In this document: positions 7,593 to 15,528 of the stretch, one piece after another | How the letters are laid out: every line of letters begins with the position of its first letter | Numbering within the stretch: position 1 is the first letter of the stretch | Source of the DNA: an uncultured Prevotellaceae bacterium | Lineage (GTDB): Bacteria; Bacteroidota; Bacteroidia; Bacteroidales; Bacteroidaceae | Length of the DNA stretch: 52,290 nucleotides | Direction of reading: 5' to 3' | NCBI GenBank assembly: GCA_900320255.1 | Contig: ONRS01000077.1 | Span: 1-52,290 of the forward strand | The notes under the pieces: generated by a model | Database searches by the model: none | Seen by the model: the letters and a program-made list of their open reading frames with translations, nothing else | Told to the model about the DNA's origin: nothing | Made by a program: the position numbers and the translations under genes

Positions 7593-8735
7593 TTATTTAA
7601 TAACAATCTTTCGTCCATGATGCAGATAGATACCGGGAGCCGTGGGCTTTCGGGCATACCTCTGCCCCTGCATGTCATACCACTCCTCCCTGTTCTCAAG
7701 CGGACTGATGACAGGGTTCTCTATTCCTGTTTCATCACTTCCTGCCGGTTCAATGCGGAACTTCACCGAGACGGGGAAGTGGTCGCCTAACGGTGATGTC
7801 GGGTCGTCACTACGCATGTAGGCCACGCTGTCAACGTGATAACTGAGGGGTGTCAGTTTGCTGCCACCGGTGGGGTTGATGAATATAATCTTGTCGAGCA
7901 TCTCGCCTTGGCATATCCAGCCATGCCCCCCTTCATCGTGGGTGGCAGCACCTTCCTCCAAGGGAGGAAACTGTCCGCCGCACTCCATCTCTATCCGAGC
8001 ATCGGAAACCCGGGCCTTACCCGTAGCCTCGATGTAGTCAATAAAGAAGTGTTTCACGTTGTCAGTGCAGTAGTAGCTGTTCGTGTCGCCCAGCACGATG
8101 ACGGGTCTGTCGTCGAGACGGTCCATGATGGCATCGCGCAGCTGAATCCACTGGCTCATGCGGGCCTCACGGTCGGGAGTGTCCCTGCCATTCTCTTCGT
8201 CATCATCGACGCTGGCATCCCAATGTCCGTTATACACCACTACCTGTGAGCCCCCCGCGAGGGTGAGTTCATAACGACGGTAGCCCTTTTTGGTCAGGGC
8301 ATCGTTGGCATGGTCGAAAATACCGTATGCCTCCGTCCAAGCCTCGCCACCGGTATGTGAGCCAAGGATATTATTTCGCCAAAGGAGGCTGATGCCGTCA
8401 AATGGGAAGGGAAACGACAATGTCGATAGTGACATCTTCCCCTTACAGTCATCGTGCTGGTAATCAGCTTCCATCTTAGGGAAAAGGAGGTCGTAGTAGT
8501 TGAAGTTCTCCTGCAGGCCTATAATGTCATAGCCTTTCTGTAGCAGGTAGTCGGCAATCTCTGGTGTGTATCTCTCACCAGGACCATCGCTGTTGATGGG
8601 AATACCTATCACATCGGTGGGAAGTCCGTCAACGTTAAGCGTTGCTACGGTGAACTCTTCTGATAGTCTCTGTGACTGTACGGGAAGCAGGCCTACAAAC
8701 AAGACGGCAGTAAGCAAACCAATCTTCGTCTTCAT
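7593..8735 (-). CDS. Secreted endonuclease/exonuclease/phosphatase family protein
   Basis: A 380-residue protein starting at ATG 8735, with a signal peptide (MKTKIGLLTAVLFVGLLPVQSQ). The catalytic pattern of the EEP (DNase I/sphingomyelinase-like) superfamily is complete: TLNVDGL, GLQEN, YNGHWDAS, GDTNSYY and GDHFPV. The order and spacing resemble neutral sphingomyelinase or phospholipase C-like members more than DNA repair nucleases, but the substrate is not determined. The C-terminus (WYDMQGQRY..PTAPGIYLHHGRKIVIK) is a short module shared with the GH53 protein at 23993, probably a surface or secretion signal. It ends 20 bases before the small lipoprotein gene and may be cotranscribed with it. 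Confidence 0.85.
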   Translation of the reverse strand: MKTKIGLLTAVLFVGLLPVQSQRLSEEFTVATLNVDGLPTDVIGIPINSDGPGERYTPEIADYLLQKGYDIIGLQENFNYYDLLFPKMEADYQHDDCKGKMSLSTLSFPFPFDGISLLWRNNILGSHTGGEAWTEAYGIFDHANDALTKKGYRRYELTLAGGSQVVVYNGHWDASVDDDEENGRDTPDREARMSQWIQLRDAIMDRLDDRPVIVLGDTNSYYCTDNVKHFFIDYIEATGKARVSDARIEMECGGQFPPLEEGAATHDEGGHGWICQGEMLDKIIFINPTGGSKLTPLSYHVDSVAYMRSDDPTSPLGDHFPVSVKFRIEPAGSDETGIENPVISPLENREEWYDMQGQRYARKPTAPGIYLHHGRKIVIK

Positions 8736-8760
8736 GACATCAACGTTATAAGCTAAATTA

Positions 8761-8806
8761 ATAAAAAAGCCGTGCTTGCATTGAGTGGACAAGCACGGCT
8801 ATTATG
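8761..8806 (-). terminator. Terminator of the M23 peptidase gene
   Basis: AGCCGTGCTTG (8768-8778) pairs perfectly with CAAGCACGGCT (8790-8800). Read on the minus strand it is followed by TTTTTTAT and it lies 25 bases beyond the M23 gene stop, so it ends that transcript. Confidence 0.9.
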
Positions 8807-8824
8807 TTTTTTTGTAATCATTTC

Positions 8825-9787
8825 TTAGTTATACTTCAGCACCTGTCCAGGAGTCAGACGGAAGTTCTTGCCGATGTGGTTCAGCTTGCAGAGCTTATCA
8901 ACGGTAGTGCCGCGCTTGCGGGCAATGCTGTAGAGCGTCTCACCCTTGCTGACCTTGTGGAAACGGGCGTCAGAATTAGCACTGGCGCTGTTGTGGCGGG
9001 GAGCCGGCGTAGCGGCTGCCACCTCGTTGTGCTGTCTGGGCTCGGCAGGAGCGGTAGCGGTGCCACCGACACCACGCAGACGAGTAGCCTGTGCTGACTC
9101 ACGCTCGTAGGTAGCCTTGCGATATACATAGTAGTCGTCAACAACGTCCTGGTTCTTGAAGTCGAACATCAGGGCGGGGTTCAGGGCTACACCACAGAGG
9201 CGGGTCTCGAAGTGCAGGTGTGAACCGGTGCTGCGGCCTGTGTTACCACCAAGACCGATGGGCTGTCCGGCGCGTACTTCCTGGTTCTCGCGAACGAGCT
9301 GCTTTGACATGTGGCCATAGACAGTCTCCAGACCATTGTCGTGACGAATGACGACGTAGTTACCATAGCCGCGCGGCTCATAGCGTACGATACGTACCTT
9401 GCCACTGAAGGCAGCGCAGATGGTGTCGCCAATATACACCTTAATGTCCAATCCCTTGTGCTGGCGTCCCCAGCGGGCACCGAAGTTCGAGGTTACCACG
9501 CGACTTGGGGTCGGCATGTGGAAACCACGCAGGTCAATACGAAATTCATCGGGGAGGATGCCGTTAACACGGCTTACATATCTGTTGTCCCAGTCCTGAT
9601 AGAGGTCAGCACCGGGGAGCTCGGTTGCTTCGTTGCGAAGAAGTTGATTGAATGCTACTGAATCTACGGCCTTCATTTTGCGGTCGATAGGTGCCTGGTT
9701 AGCCAAGAGGTCCTGTCCCATCATCGGGAGGGCACTCAGCGTTGCCAATGCAACAAATGTAATTTTCTTAAGCTTCTTTAAAGTCAT
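8825..9787 (-). CDS. M23 metallopeptidase with C-terminal LysM domain
   Basis: A 320-residue exported protein. A signal peptide (about residues 1-24) leads to a lysostaphin-type M23 domain with zinc-site motifs HKGLD (about residue 110) and HLHF (about residue 195), then a proline/alanine-rich linker and a LysM peptidoglycan-binding domain at the C-terminus (KVSKGETLYSIARKRG ... LTPGQVLKY). It probably cleaves peptide cross-links in peptidoglycan for growth or division, or acts as an activator of other hydrolases; both zinc motifs appear intact, which favours an active enzyme. It is a single-gene transcript with a -7 box at 9843-9850 and a strong terminator. Confidence 0.92.
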   Translation of the reverse strand: MTLKKLKKITFVALATLSALPMMGQDLLANQAPIDRKMKAVDSVAFNQLLRNEATELPGADLYQDWDNRYVSRVNGILPDEFRIDLRGFHMPTPSRVVTSNFGARWGRQHKGLDIKVYIGDTICAAFSGKVRIVRYEPRGYGNYVVIRHDNGLETVYGHMSKQLVRENQEVRAGQPIGLGGNTGRSTGSHLHFETRLCGVALNPALMFDFKNQDVVDDYYVYRKATYERESAQATRLRGVGGTATAPAEPRQHNEVAAATPAPRHNSASANSDARFHKVSKGETLYSIARKRGTTVDKLCKLNHIGKNFRLTPGQVLKYN

Positions 9788-9842
9788 ATTAATTGGTTTG
9801 GGTTACGAGGCAAAAAAGGTACCTCACGAATAATAAACGGTG

Positions 9843-9850
9843 CAAAGGTA
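9843..9850 (-). promoter_or_regulatory. -7 box of the M23 peptidase gene
   Basis: On the minus strand TACCTTTG matches TAnnTTTG, about 55 bases before the start codon. No clear TTTG stands at the standard distance upstream. Confidence 0.55.
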
Positions 9851-9910
9851 ATAATTATTTTGCAAACTCGAGCCGTGTTAACACTCTTTGTGTGTATTTT
9901 AACAATTTAT

Positions 9911-12016
9911 TTAAGAGATGGCAGCCCAGTTAATATTGGTCTTTCGCAGTTCGCGAAGCCGGTTCCACAGCGTCAGATACTTAGGGTTCGTACAGGTGGG
10001 GTCGTCGTCAATAATGCGCTGTGCCTCGTCGCGGGCCATCTGTACCAGCTGGCCGTCGCGGGCTATGTCGGCTATCTTCAGGTCGAAGGCCATGCCGCTC
10101 TGCTGCGTGCCTTCCAGGTCGCCCGGTCCGCGCAGCTTCAGGTCGGCCTCGGCAATGCGGAAGCCGTCGTTCGTCTCACACATAATGTCTATGCGTTTAC
10201 GGGTGTCCTCGCTCAACTTGTAGCTGGTAACAAGGATGCAGTATGACTGGTCGGCACCCCGTCCCACCCGGCCGCGCAGCTGGTGCAGCTGACTCAGGCC
10301 GAAGCGCTGGGCTTCGAGAATGACCATGACCGAGGCGTTGGGCACGTTGACACCCACCTCGATGACCGTTGTAGCCACCAGTATCTGGGTCTCACCATTG
10401 ACGAAGCGCTGCATCTCCTCCTCTTTTTCCTTGGGCTTCATCTTTCCGTGCACCTTGCTGAGCCGGAACTCGGGGAATACCTGAAGGAGCTGTTCGAAAC
10501 CGTCCTCCAGGTTCTTCAGGTCCATGCTCTCGCTCTCTTCAATAAGTGGAAAGACAATATAGACCTGCCGCCCTTGCAGTATCTGGCGGCGAATACCGTC
10601 GTAGAGCGAGCCCAGCCGACTGTCGAACACATGGGTGGTGTGTATGGGCTTGCGTCCTGGCGGCAACTCGTCGATGACGCTCACGTCAAGGTCGCCGTAC
10701 AGGGTCATGGCCAGCGTACGGGGAATGGGCGTCGCCGTCATCACGAGCACGTGGGGCGGGTTGGCACTCTTTCCCCAGAGCTTGGCCCTTTGTGCTACGC
10801 CGAAGCGGTGTTGCTCGTCAACCACCACCATGCCGAGCCGTTGGAACTGGACGGTGTCCTCAATGACGGCGTGCGTGCCGACCAGTATCTTCACCTCGCC
10901 GGTTAGCAGTCCGTCGAGCACCTCCTTGCGCTTCTTGCCTTTGACGATGCCTGTCAGCAGCTCCACACGGACGGGCATCGTGCCCAGAAAGTCGCGAATG
11001 GTCTGCAGGTGCTGCTCGGCCAGTATCTCCGTGGGTGCCATGATGCAGGCCTGGAAGCCGTTGTCCAGCGCTATGAGCATGGTCATCAGCGCTACCAGCG
11101 TCTTGCCCGAGCCCACGTCGCCCTGCAGCAGACGATTCATCTGCCGTCCGGACCCCATGTCCTTGCGTATCTCGCGGATGACGCGCTTCTGGGCTCCCGT
11201 CAGTTCGAAGGGCAGATGGTGGTAATAGAAGGAGTTGAACAGCTCGCCCACTCGTGAGAAGACGTAGCCTCGGTACTTACGTCGGTGGTCGCTCGCGTAC
11301 CTTAATATATTAAGCTGCACATAGAACAGCTCCTCAAACTTCAGCCTGACACGGGCACGTTCCAGTTGCTTGGCGTTGTCGGGATAGTGAATGTTACGGA
11401 GGGCTTCGTCACGCGACACCAGGTGCAGCCGTTCCACCATGTCGGGCATGAGCGTCTCGGGCAGCGTCTCCTTGATGGTGCCTACCATCGTCTTGGTCAG
11501 CTTCTCAATGGTGCGCGAGTTCATGCCCGCCTTCTTCATCTTCTCCGTCGTGTGGTAATAGGGCAGCATCTTCATGGTCGAGAGCTCCAGCGTGTCGGCA
11601 GGCTCAATATCGGGGTGGGCCACCTGTATGCGGCCGTTGAAGACTGCCGGCTTGCCGAATACCACGTACTCCGTGCCCACCTTGTACTTGTTGATGGCCG
11701 TCTTGCCGTATGAGAACCACACCAAGTCCATCACCCTGCCGCTGCCGTCGGTGAAGTGGGCCACCACACGTTCCTTGTGGGCGTTCATCTTGAACGTCTC
11801 GAAGCTCAGTATGTAGCCTTTCACCTGTACGTAGGGCATGTCGCCCGTCAGTTCGCCAATGCTGTACAGCCTGCTCCTATCGACATGACGATAGGGGTAG
11901 TACTGCAGCAGGTCGCCGACGGTCGTGATGTTCAGTTCCTGACTGAGCATCTTCTTCCGGTTAGGCCCTACGCCCGGCAGGAATTGTATGTCTTGGTTGA
12001 GCAGTTCATAGTTCAT
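9911..12016 (-). CDS. recG: ATP-dependent DNA helicase RecG
   Basis: A 701-residue helicase of normal length that drives branch migration and reverses stalled replication forks. The N-terminal OB/wedge domain includes LPGVGPNRKKML; the motor has Walker A GDVGSGKT (about residue 298), a DEQHRFGV box (about 399), TATPIPRT (about 425) and the QLRGRVGRG motif VI. The N-terminal MNYELLNQD is encoded by an AATTATGAACTATGAAC-type repeat that fills the 10-base gap to ispD, so its start codon is repeat-derived. It is transcribed together with ispD, which lies directly upstream. Confidence 0.97.
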   Translation of the reverse strand: MNYELLNQDIQFLPGVGPNRKKMLSQELNITTVGDLLQYYPYRHVDRSRLYSIGELTGDMPYVQVKGYILSFETFKMNAHKERVVAHFTDGSGRVMDLVWFSYGKTAINKYKVGTEYVVFGKPAVFNGRIQVAHPDIEPADTLELSTMKMLPYYHTTEKMKKAGMNSRTIEKLTKTMVGTIKETLPETLMPDMVERLHLVSRDEALRNIHYPDNAKQLERARVRLKFEELFYVQLNILRYASDHRRKYRGYVFSRVGELFNSFYYHHLPFELTGAQKRVIREIRKDMGSGRQMNRLLQGDVGSGKTLVALMTMLIALDNGFQACIMAPTEILAEQHLQTIRDFLGTMPVRVELLTGIVKGKKRKEVLDGLLTGEVKILVGTHAVIEDTVQFQRLGMVVVDEQHRFGVAQRAKLWGKSANPPHVLVMTATPIPRTLAMTLYGDLDVSVIDELPPGRKPIHTTHVFDSRLGSLYDGIRRQILQGRQVYIVFPLIEESESMDLKNLEDGFEQLLQVFPEFRLSKVHGKMKPKEKEEEMQRFVNGETQILVATTVIEVGVNVPNASVMVILEAQRFGLSQLHQLRGRVGRGADQSYCILVTSYKLSEDTRKRIDIMCETNDGFRIAEADLKLRGPGDLEGTQQSGMAFDLKIADIARDGQLVQMARDEAQRIIDDDPTCTNPKYLTLWNRLRELRKTNINWAAIS

Positions 12017-12033
12017 AATTCATAGTTCACGGT
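12003..12033. repeat. TTCATAGTTCATAATTCATAG repeat at the ispD/recG junction
   Basis: Three to four copies of a TTCATA(A/G)T(T) unit cover the recG start codon, the intergenic bases and the last codons of ispD. The type is the same as the AATTATGAATTATGAAT array at 34387-34421. Confidence 0.65.
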
Positions 12034-12752
12034 TGTTCATGAACTAACACCGAGGCCATTTTCAGGTCGAAGGGGGTGGTAATCTTGATGTTCTCGCGGT
12101 TGCCGTCAACCATAGTGACTGCATGGCCGAAAGCCTCTACGACGGAGGCATCGTCGGTGAAGGTCTCACGGTAGGGCTGGCGGTTGGCTGCCTTCAGCAG
12201 CTGTATGTCGAACGTCTGCGGGGTCTGCACCAGGCAGTAGTCGGCACGATACACGTTGCCGCGCTCCTTGTGGCGCAGGGTCTCAACAACGGGCGTAACG
12301 GGGATGACGGCCTTCTGTGTGCGGGCTGTCTCGTAGCAGCGGCGGATGACGTCAACAGCAGGGAAGGGGCGCACACCATCGTGCACACCAACCACTCCCT
12401 CAGCATCGTCGGGGATGAGGGCCAGTCCGTGCTGCACGCTGTGGAAGCGCGTCTCGCCTCCGTCGGTCAGCTGGTAAGACCCACCCCCGTCCTCTCCCTG
12501 TTGTGGGAGGGGAAACTGGTACTGCAGACATAGCTCCTTCCAGTATTCCTGCTGTGCCTTGGGCAGCACGAGTATGATTTGCAGGTCGCCGGAGTATTCG
12601 CAGAACCGTTCAATGGTGCGCATGAGTACGGGCTTCCCGCCAATAGGCAGGAACTGTTTCGGAATGTCCGACCCCATGCGCAGACCCTTTCCGCCTGCCA
12701 CGATGATGACGTAGTCTTTTTTTTGCAACGGACTATAGGACTTAAAGGACAT
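12027..12752 (-). CDS. ispD: 2-C-methyl-D-erythritol 4-phosphate cytidylyltransferase
   Basis: A 241-residue cytoplasmic enzyme of the MEP isoprenoid pathway: CTP + methylerythritol 4-phosphate gives CDP-methylerythritol. The nucleotide-binding start [20 protein letters not shown] is intact, followed by GVHDGVRPF and [11 protein letters not shown] 12752 is the first ATG; the upstream in-frame TTG at 12770 is less likely. Two parts look repeat-derived. The N-terminal [10 protein letters not shown] before the conserved strand is encoded by the 26-base repeat at 12725-12750. A loop near residues 80-92 ([16 protein letters not shown]) is encoded by a hairpin-forming C/G-rich repeat at 12491-12512. 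Both keep the frame open. Confidence 0.92.
   Translation of the reverse strand: MSFKSYSPLQKKDYVIIVAGGKGLRMGSDIPKQFLPIGGKPVLMRTIERFCEYSGDLQIILVLPKAQQEYWKELCLQYQFPLPQQGEDGGGSYQLTDGGETRFHSVQHGLALIPDDAEGVVGVHDGVRPFPAVDVIRRCYETARTQKAVIPVTPVVETLRHKERGNVYRADYCLVQTPQTFDIQLLKAANRQPYRETFTDDASVVEAFGHAVTMVDGNRENIKITTPFDLKMASVLVHEQP
12485..12514. repeat. C-rich hairpin repeat inside ispD
   Basis: CCTCTCCC (12491-12498) pairs with GGGAGGGG (12505-12512), with one wobble. The sequence resembles the CCCCCTCTAACTCCCCCTGT elements at 17917-18171. It lies inside ispD without breaking the frame. Confidence 0.6.
12725..12750 (-). repeat. 26-base GTCC repeat, copy 1 (ispD N-terminus)
   Basis: On the minus strand GTCCTTTAAGTCCTATAGTC followed by CGTTGC. 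It encodes the first residues of IspD. Related copies lie at 12767-12792 (same orientation) and 13170-13195 (opposite orientation). Confidence 0.75.
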
Positions 12753-12766
12753 TATTATTTCTTTTT

Positions 12767-12792
12767 GCAACGGACCTCAAGACTTAGAGGAC
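12767..12792 (-). repeat. 26-base GTCC repeat, copy 2
   Basis: A diverged copy of the 12725-12750 repeat in the same orientation, 5 bases beyond the GxxExxY stop codon. With copy 3 (13170-13195, inverted; 20 of 26 bases match) it brackets the GxxExxY gene. Confidence 0.75.
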
Positions 12793-12796
12793 AGAG

Positions 12797-13162
12797 TTAA
12801 TCTTTTAAGTAAACTCGTTTGTAATCTCTTCCTTCTCCAAAGTTTAGGAGTAAACCAACTTTGCATTGGGTCAAGGTGAGATAATTGATGAGTTGAGCAC
12901 TATGGGCAGGAACTAATTTTGATACAGCTTTTAATTCCAAAATTATTTTATCGTCAACGACAATGTCTGCAATGAAATCTCCAATATTCCTTCCTTTATA
13001 GACTAAGCACAAGTGTTTTTGTCTAACGTAAGGGATATTTAGCTCGTCAAATTCTATGCAGAGTGCGTTCTCATAGACAGACTCCAAAAAACCGGTTCCT
13101 AAGTTTTTTAATACTTCGAAATAGGCTTTTAGGATCTTCGACGATAATTCTTGGTATAGCAT
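12797..13162 (-). CDS. GxxExxY family protein
   Basis: A 121-residue protein named after its own signature, visible here as GFLESVYENAL near residues 24-34. The family has a predicted PD-(D/E)XK nuclease-like fold (D-x-ILELKA at about residues 71-79 supplies the D and ExK pattern), but no function is established. The gene is clearly more AT-rich than ispD and the DJ-1 gene on either side. It is bracketed by inverted copies of a 26-base repeat (12767-12792 and 13170-13195), so the whole unit looks like an inserted cassette. It sits between two core genes in the same orientation. Confidence 0.88.
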   Translation of the reverse strand: MLYQELSSKILKAYFEVLKNLGTGFLESVYENALCIEFDELNIPYVRQKHLCLVYKGRNIGDFIADIVVDDKIILELKAVSKLVPAHSAQLINYLTLTQCKVGLLLNFGEGRDYKRVYLKD

Positions 13163-13169
13163 GCCGCTT

Positions 13170-13195
13170 GTCCTTTTAGTCCTGTAGTTCGTTGC
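13170..13195 (+). repeat. 26-base GTCC repeat, copy 3 (inverted)
   Basis: GTCCTTTTAGTCCTGTAGTT then CGTTGC on the plus strand; 23 of 26 bases match the reverse complement of copy 1. It lies 7 bases before the GxxExxY start and encodes the last residues (NELQD) and stop codon of the DJ-1 gene. Confidence 0.75.
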
Positions 13196-13760
13196 TATTA
13201 CTCATTAAATGCTTGAACCGCATGCCTTCGGCTATCTGGTCGGACGTGGCCTTGTCAACGAGCTGTGCCAGCAGTTCGTAGGCGTAGGGGAAGGCGGCAG
13301 CGGGACCTTCGGCTGTGGTGATGTTGCCGTCAACCGTCACCAGGTCGCCCGTGTAGGTGGCCTCGGTCAGCATCTGCTCAAAACCGGGATAGCACGTGGC
13401 ACGGCGGCCGTTCAGAATGCCTAACTGGGCCAGCACCACGGCAGGTGCGGCACAAATGGCGCTGATCATCTTGCCTTTCTCGTTCTGCTTCAGCAGCGCC
13501 TCGCACAGCTCCTGGTGCGCATAGAGGTTCGATGCGCCGGGCATGCCGCCGGGCAGCATGAGCAGGTCGGCCTCGTTGGGCTTGATTTCCATGAACATCA
13601 AGTCTGCCTCGATGTTCACGCCGTGGGCTGAAGTGACGACATAGCCGTCGCCCACACTTACTGTCTTCACGTCAACGCCGCCGCGACGCAGCACGTCTAA
13701 CGGGATGAGGGCCTCGACGTCCTCGAAGCCTTCAGCTAAGAACATATAAACCTTTTTCAT
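13176..13760 (-). CDS. DJ-1/PfpI family protein
   Basis: A 194-residue cytoplasmic protein of the DJ-1 clade. The conserved acidic residue (AEGFEDVEAL, near residue 13) and the nucleophilic cysteine (SAICAAPAVV, near residue 104) are present, and a TCYPGFE segment follows. Members act as glyoxalase III-like or deglycase-like enzymes, handle methylglyoxal or sense oxidative stress; which one applies is unknown. The C-terminal residues NSNELQD and the stop come from the inverted 26-base repeat at 13170-13195, so the natural end may have been replaced. It lies downstream of pdxJ on the same strand, 37 bases after it. Confidence 0.9.
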   Translation of the reverse strand: MKKVYMFLAEGFEDVEALIPLDVLRRGGVDVKTVSVGDGYVVTSAHGVNIEADLMFMEIKPNEADLLMLPGGMPGASNLYAHQELCEALLKQNEKGKMISAICAAPAVVLAQLGILNGRRATCYPGFEQMLTEATYTGDLVTVDGNITTAEGPAAAFPYAYELLAQLVDKATSDQIAEGMRFKHLMSNSNELQD

Positions 13761-13797
13761 AGGACTATTTTACTGTTTTACTATATTTACAATTATG

Positions 13798-14511
13798 CTA
13801 TTGCAATGCTTTTAAGTACTGTCGGATGGTTTCGCGCAGCCCCATGTACAGCGCGTCGCTGATGATGGCGTGGCCGATGCTCACTTCATCTACCCAGGGA
13901 ATCTGCTCGTGGAAGTAATGCAGGTTCACTAACGACAGGTCATGACCGGCATTCAGCCCCAGCCCGCAGTCGCGTGCTGCCTTTGCTGCCTCGATGAACG
14001 GGGCGATGGCTGCCTCGCGGTCGGCCAGGAAGTTGGCTGCGTACGGCTCCGTGTAAAGCTCCACACGGTCGGCGCCGCACAGCTTGGCACCCTCCACCAT
14101 GTGCGCGTCGGGGTTAACGAAGATGCTCGTGCGGATGCCGGCATCCTTAAACACCTTACAAATGTCAGTCAGGAACGGGCGGTTCTCCAACGTGTCCCAG
14201 CCGTGGTTCGACGTCAGCTGGTCGTGACCGTCGGGCACCAGCGTCACCTGCTTGGGCCTTACCTCCAAGACCAGTTCGGTGAACGACGGAATAGGGTTGC
14301 CCTCAATGTTGAACTCTGTCTTGATGAGTGGCTTCAGTTGGCGCACGTCCTCATACTTAATGTGCCGCTCGTCGGGGCGGGGGTGTACGGTAATGCCCTG
14401 GGCTCCAAAGAATTCGCAGTCCTGGGCTACCCGCTCTACGTCGGGGTTGTTGCCGCCTCGTGCGTTGCGCAGGGTGGCCACTTTGTTGATATTTACGCTT
14501 AATTTTGTCAT
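13798..14511 (-). CDS. pdxJ: Pyridoxine 5'-phosphate synthase
   Basis: A 237-residue TIM-barrel enzyme that condenses 1-deoxy-xylulose 5-phosphate with 3-amino-2-oxopropyl phosphate to make pyridoxine 5'-phosphate, the last ring-forming step of the DXP-dependent vitamin B6 pathway. Family segments seen are [17 protein letters not shown] at the start, [26 protein letters not shown] and [10 protein letters not shown]. Length is normal. It diverges from nadK, with overlapping promoters between them. B6 synthesis and the MEP enzyme IspD nearby share the DXP precursor, which may be coincidence. Confidence 0.95.
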   Translation of the reverse strand: MTKLSVNINKVATLRNARGGNNPDVERVAQDCEFFGAQGITVHPRPDERHIKYEDVRQLKPLIKTEFNIEGNPIPSFTELVLEVRPKQVTLVPDGHDQLTSNHGWDTLENRPFLTDICKVFKDAGIRTSIFVNPDAHMVEGAKLCGADRVELYTEPYAANFLADREAAIAPFIEAAKAARDCGLGLNAGHDLSLVNLHYFHEQIPWVDEVSIGHAIISDALYMGLRETIRQYLKALQ

Positions 14512-14516
14512 TTATA

Positions 14517-14548
14517 TTTGCATTTTCGGTTACTTCTTTGTACCTTTG
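14517..14548 (+). promoter_or_regulatory. nadK promoter, full consensus
   Basis: TTTG (14517-14520), 20 bases, then TACCTTTG (14541-14548), an exact match to the Bacteroidota -33/-7 consensus. The leader to the nadK ATG would be roughly 50 bases. Confidence 0.8.
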
Positions 14549-14552
14549 ACGG

Positions 14553-14560
14553 CAAAATTA
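14553..14560 (-). promoter_or_regulatory. -7 box of pdxJ
   Basis: TAATTTTG on the minus strand, 42 bases before the pdxJ start. It lies only 4 bases from the nadK -7 box on the other strand, so the two promoters cannot be occupied at the same time. Confidence 0.55.
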
Positions 14561-14603
14561 CAAAATGTTTGGCAAATAACCGCATTTTTAACCCTGTTTT
14601 TTT

Positions 14604-15491
14604 ATGCACAGACGTAAACTCATCATTGCCCTGTTCGGCAACTGCTACCAAGCCAAGAAGTCGGCTTCCATACAAGAAGTGCTTTCGTGCCTGAAGAAGT
14701 ACGAGGCTGAAGTACACATTGACCGCGACTATTTCGACTTCCTGCAGCACACCGCAGGCGTACAGCCGGCCTTCGCCCACGTCTTCGACCGCTTTGAGGA
14801 ACCCTACGACTACGCCATCTCCATGGGCGGCGACGGCACGTTGCTGCGCACGGCCAGCATCGTGGGCAACTCGGGTACTCCCATCATTGGCGTCAACATG
14901 GGGCGCCTGGGTTTCCTGGCTGACATTCATCCTGATGAGTTTGAGCAATGTATTAAAGACATTCTTAACGAGCATGTGTGGATTGACCAGCGCTCCCTGC
15001 TACAGGTTGACACCGACGGTCAGCCGCTCAGGGGCTATAACTGTGCGCTGAACGACGTGGCCATCCTGAAGCGTGACACCGCCTCCATGATCAGCATACG
15101 TGCCAAAGTGAACGGAGAGTATCTCACCACCTATCAGGCTGACGGACTGGTGGTGAGCACGCCAACGGGCTCAACGGCCTACTCGCTGTCGAATGGCGGA
15201 CCCATCATCATACCTCAGACGCGCGTCTTCCTGATGACGGCTGTGGCTCCTCACTCACTCAACACCCGGCCGCTCGTCATTCCCGAAACGGCCACGCTCG
15301 ACATTGACGTGGAGAGCCGCACCCACAACTATCTGGTAGCCATCGACGGACGCAGCGAGAGTCTGCCCGAGACCACTCGCCTGTCGCTGCATCTCGCCCC
15401 CTACAAGGCGCAGATTGTGAAGCGTCCCCGCCAGAGCCACTTCCAGACGCTCCGCGAAAAAATGATGTGGGGTGCCGACGTGCGCGACTGA
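14604..15491 (+). CDS. nadK: NAD kinase
   Basis: A 295-residue cytoplasmic enzyme that phosphorylates NAD to NADP. The catalytic GGDGTLLRTA motif (about residues 75-84), NMGRLGFLA and the NAD-binding TPTGSTAYSLSNGGPI are all intact. Length is typical. It starts at the first ATG after a full-consensus promoter. Downstream there is no ordinary terminator; instead the giant inverted repeat at 15529-15752 begins 38 bases after the stop and could act in its place. Confidence 0.96.
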   Translation: MHRRKLIIALFGNCYQAKKSASIQEVLSCLKKYEAEVHIDRDYFDFLQHTAGVQPAFAHVFDRFEEPYDYAISMGGDGTLLRTASIVGNSGTPIIGVNMGRLGFLADIHPDEFEQCIKDILNEHVWIDQRSLLQVDTDGQPLRGYNCALNDVAILKRDTASMISIRAKVNGEYLTTYQADGLVVSTPTGSTAYSLSNGGPIIIPQTRVFLMTAVAPHSLNTRPLVIPETATLDIDVESRTHNYLVAIDGRSESLPETTRLSLHLAPYKAQIVKRPRQSHFQTLREKMMWGADVRD

Positions 15492-15528
15492 TTTCCCCGT
15501 TTCCCCTGTTCTTTTCACCCTTGTCCTC

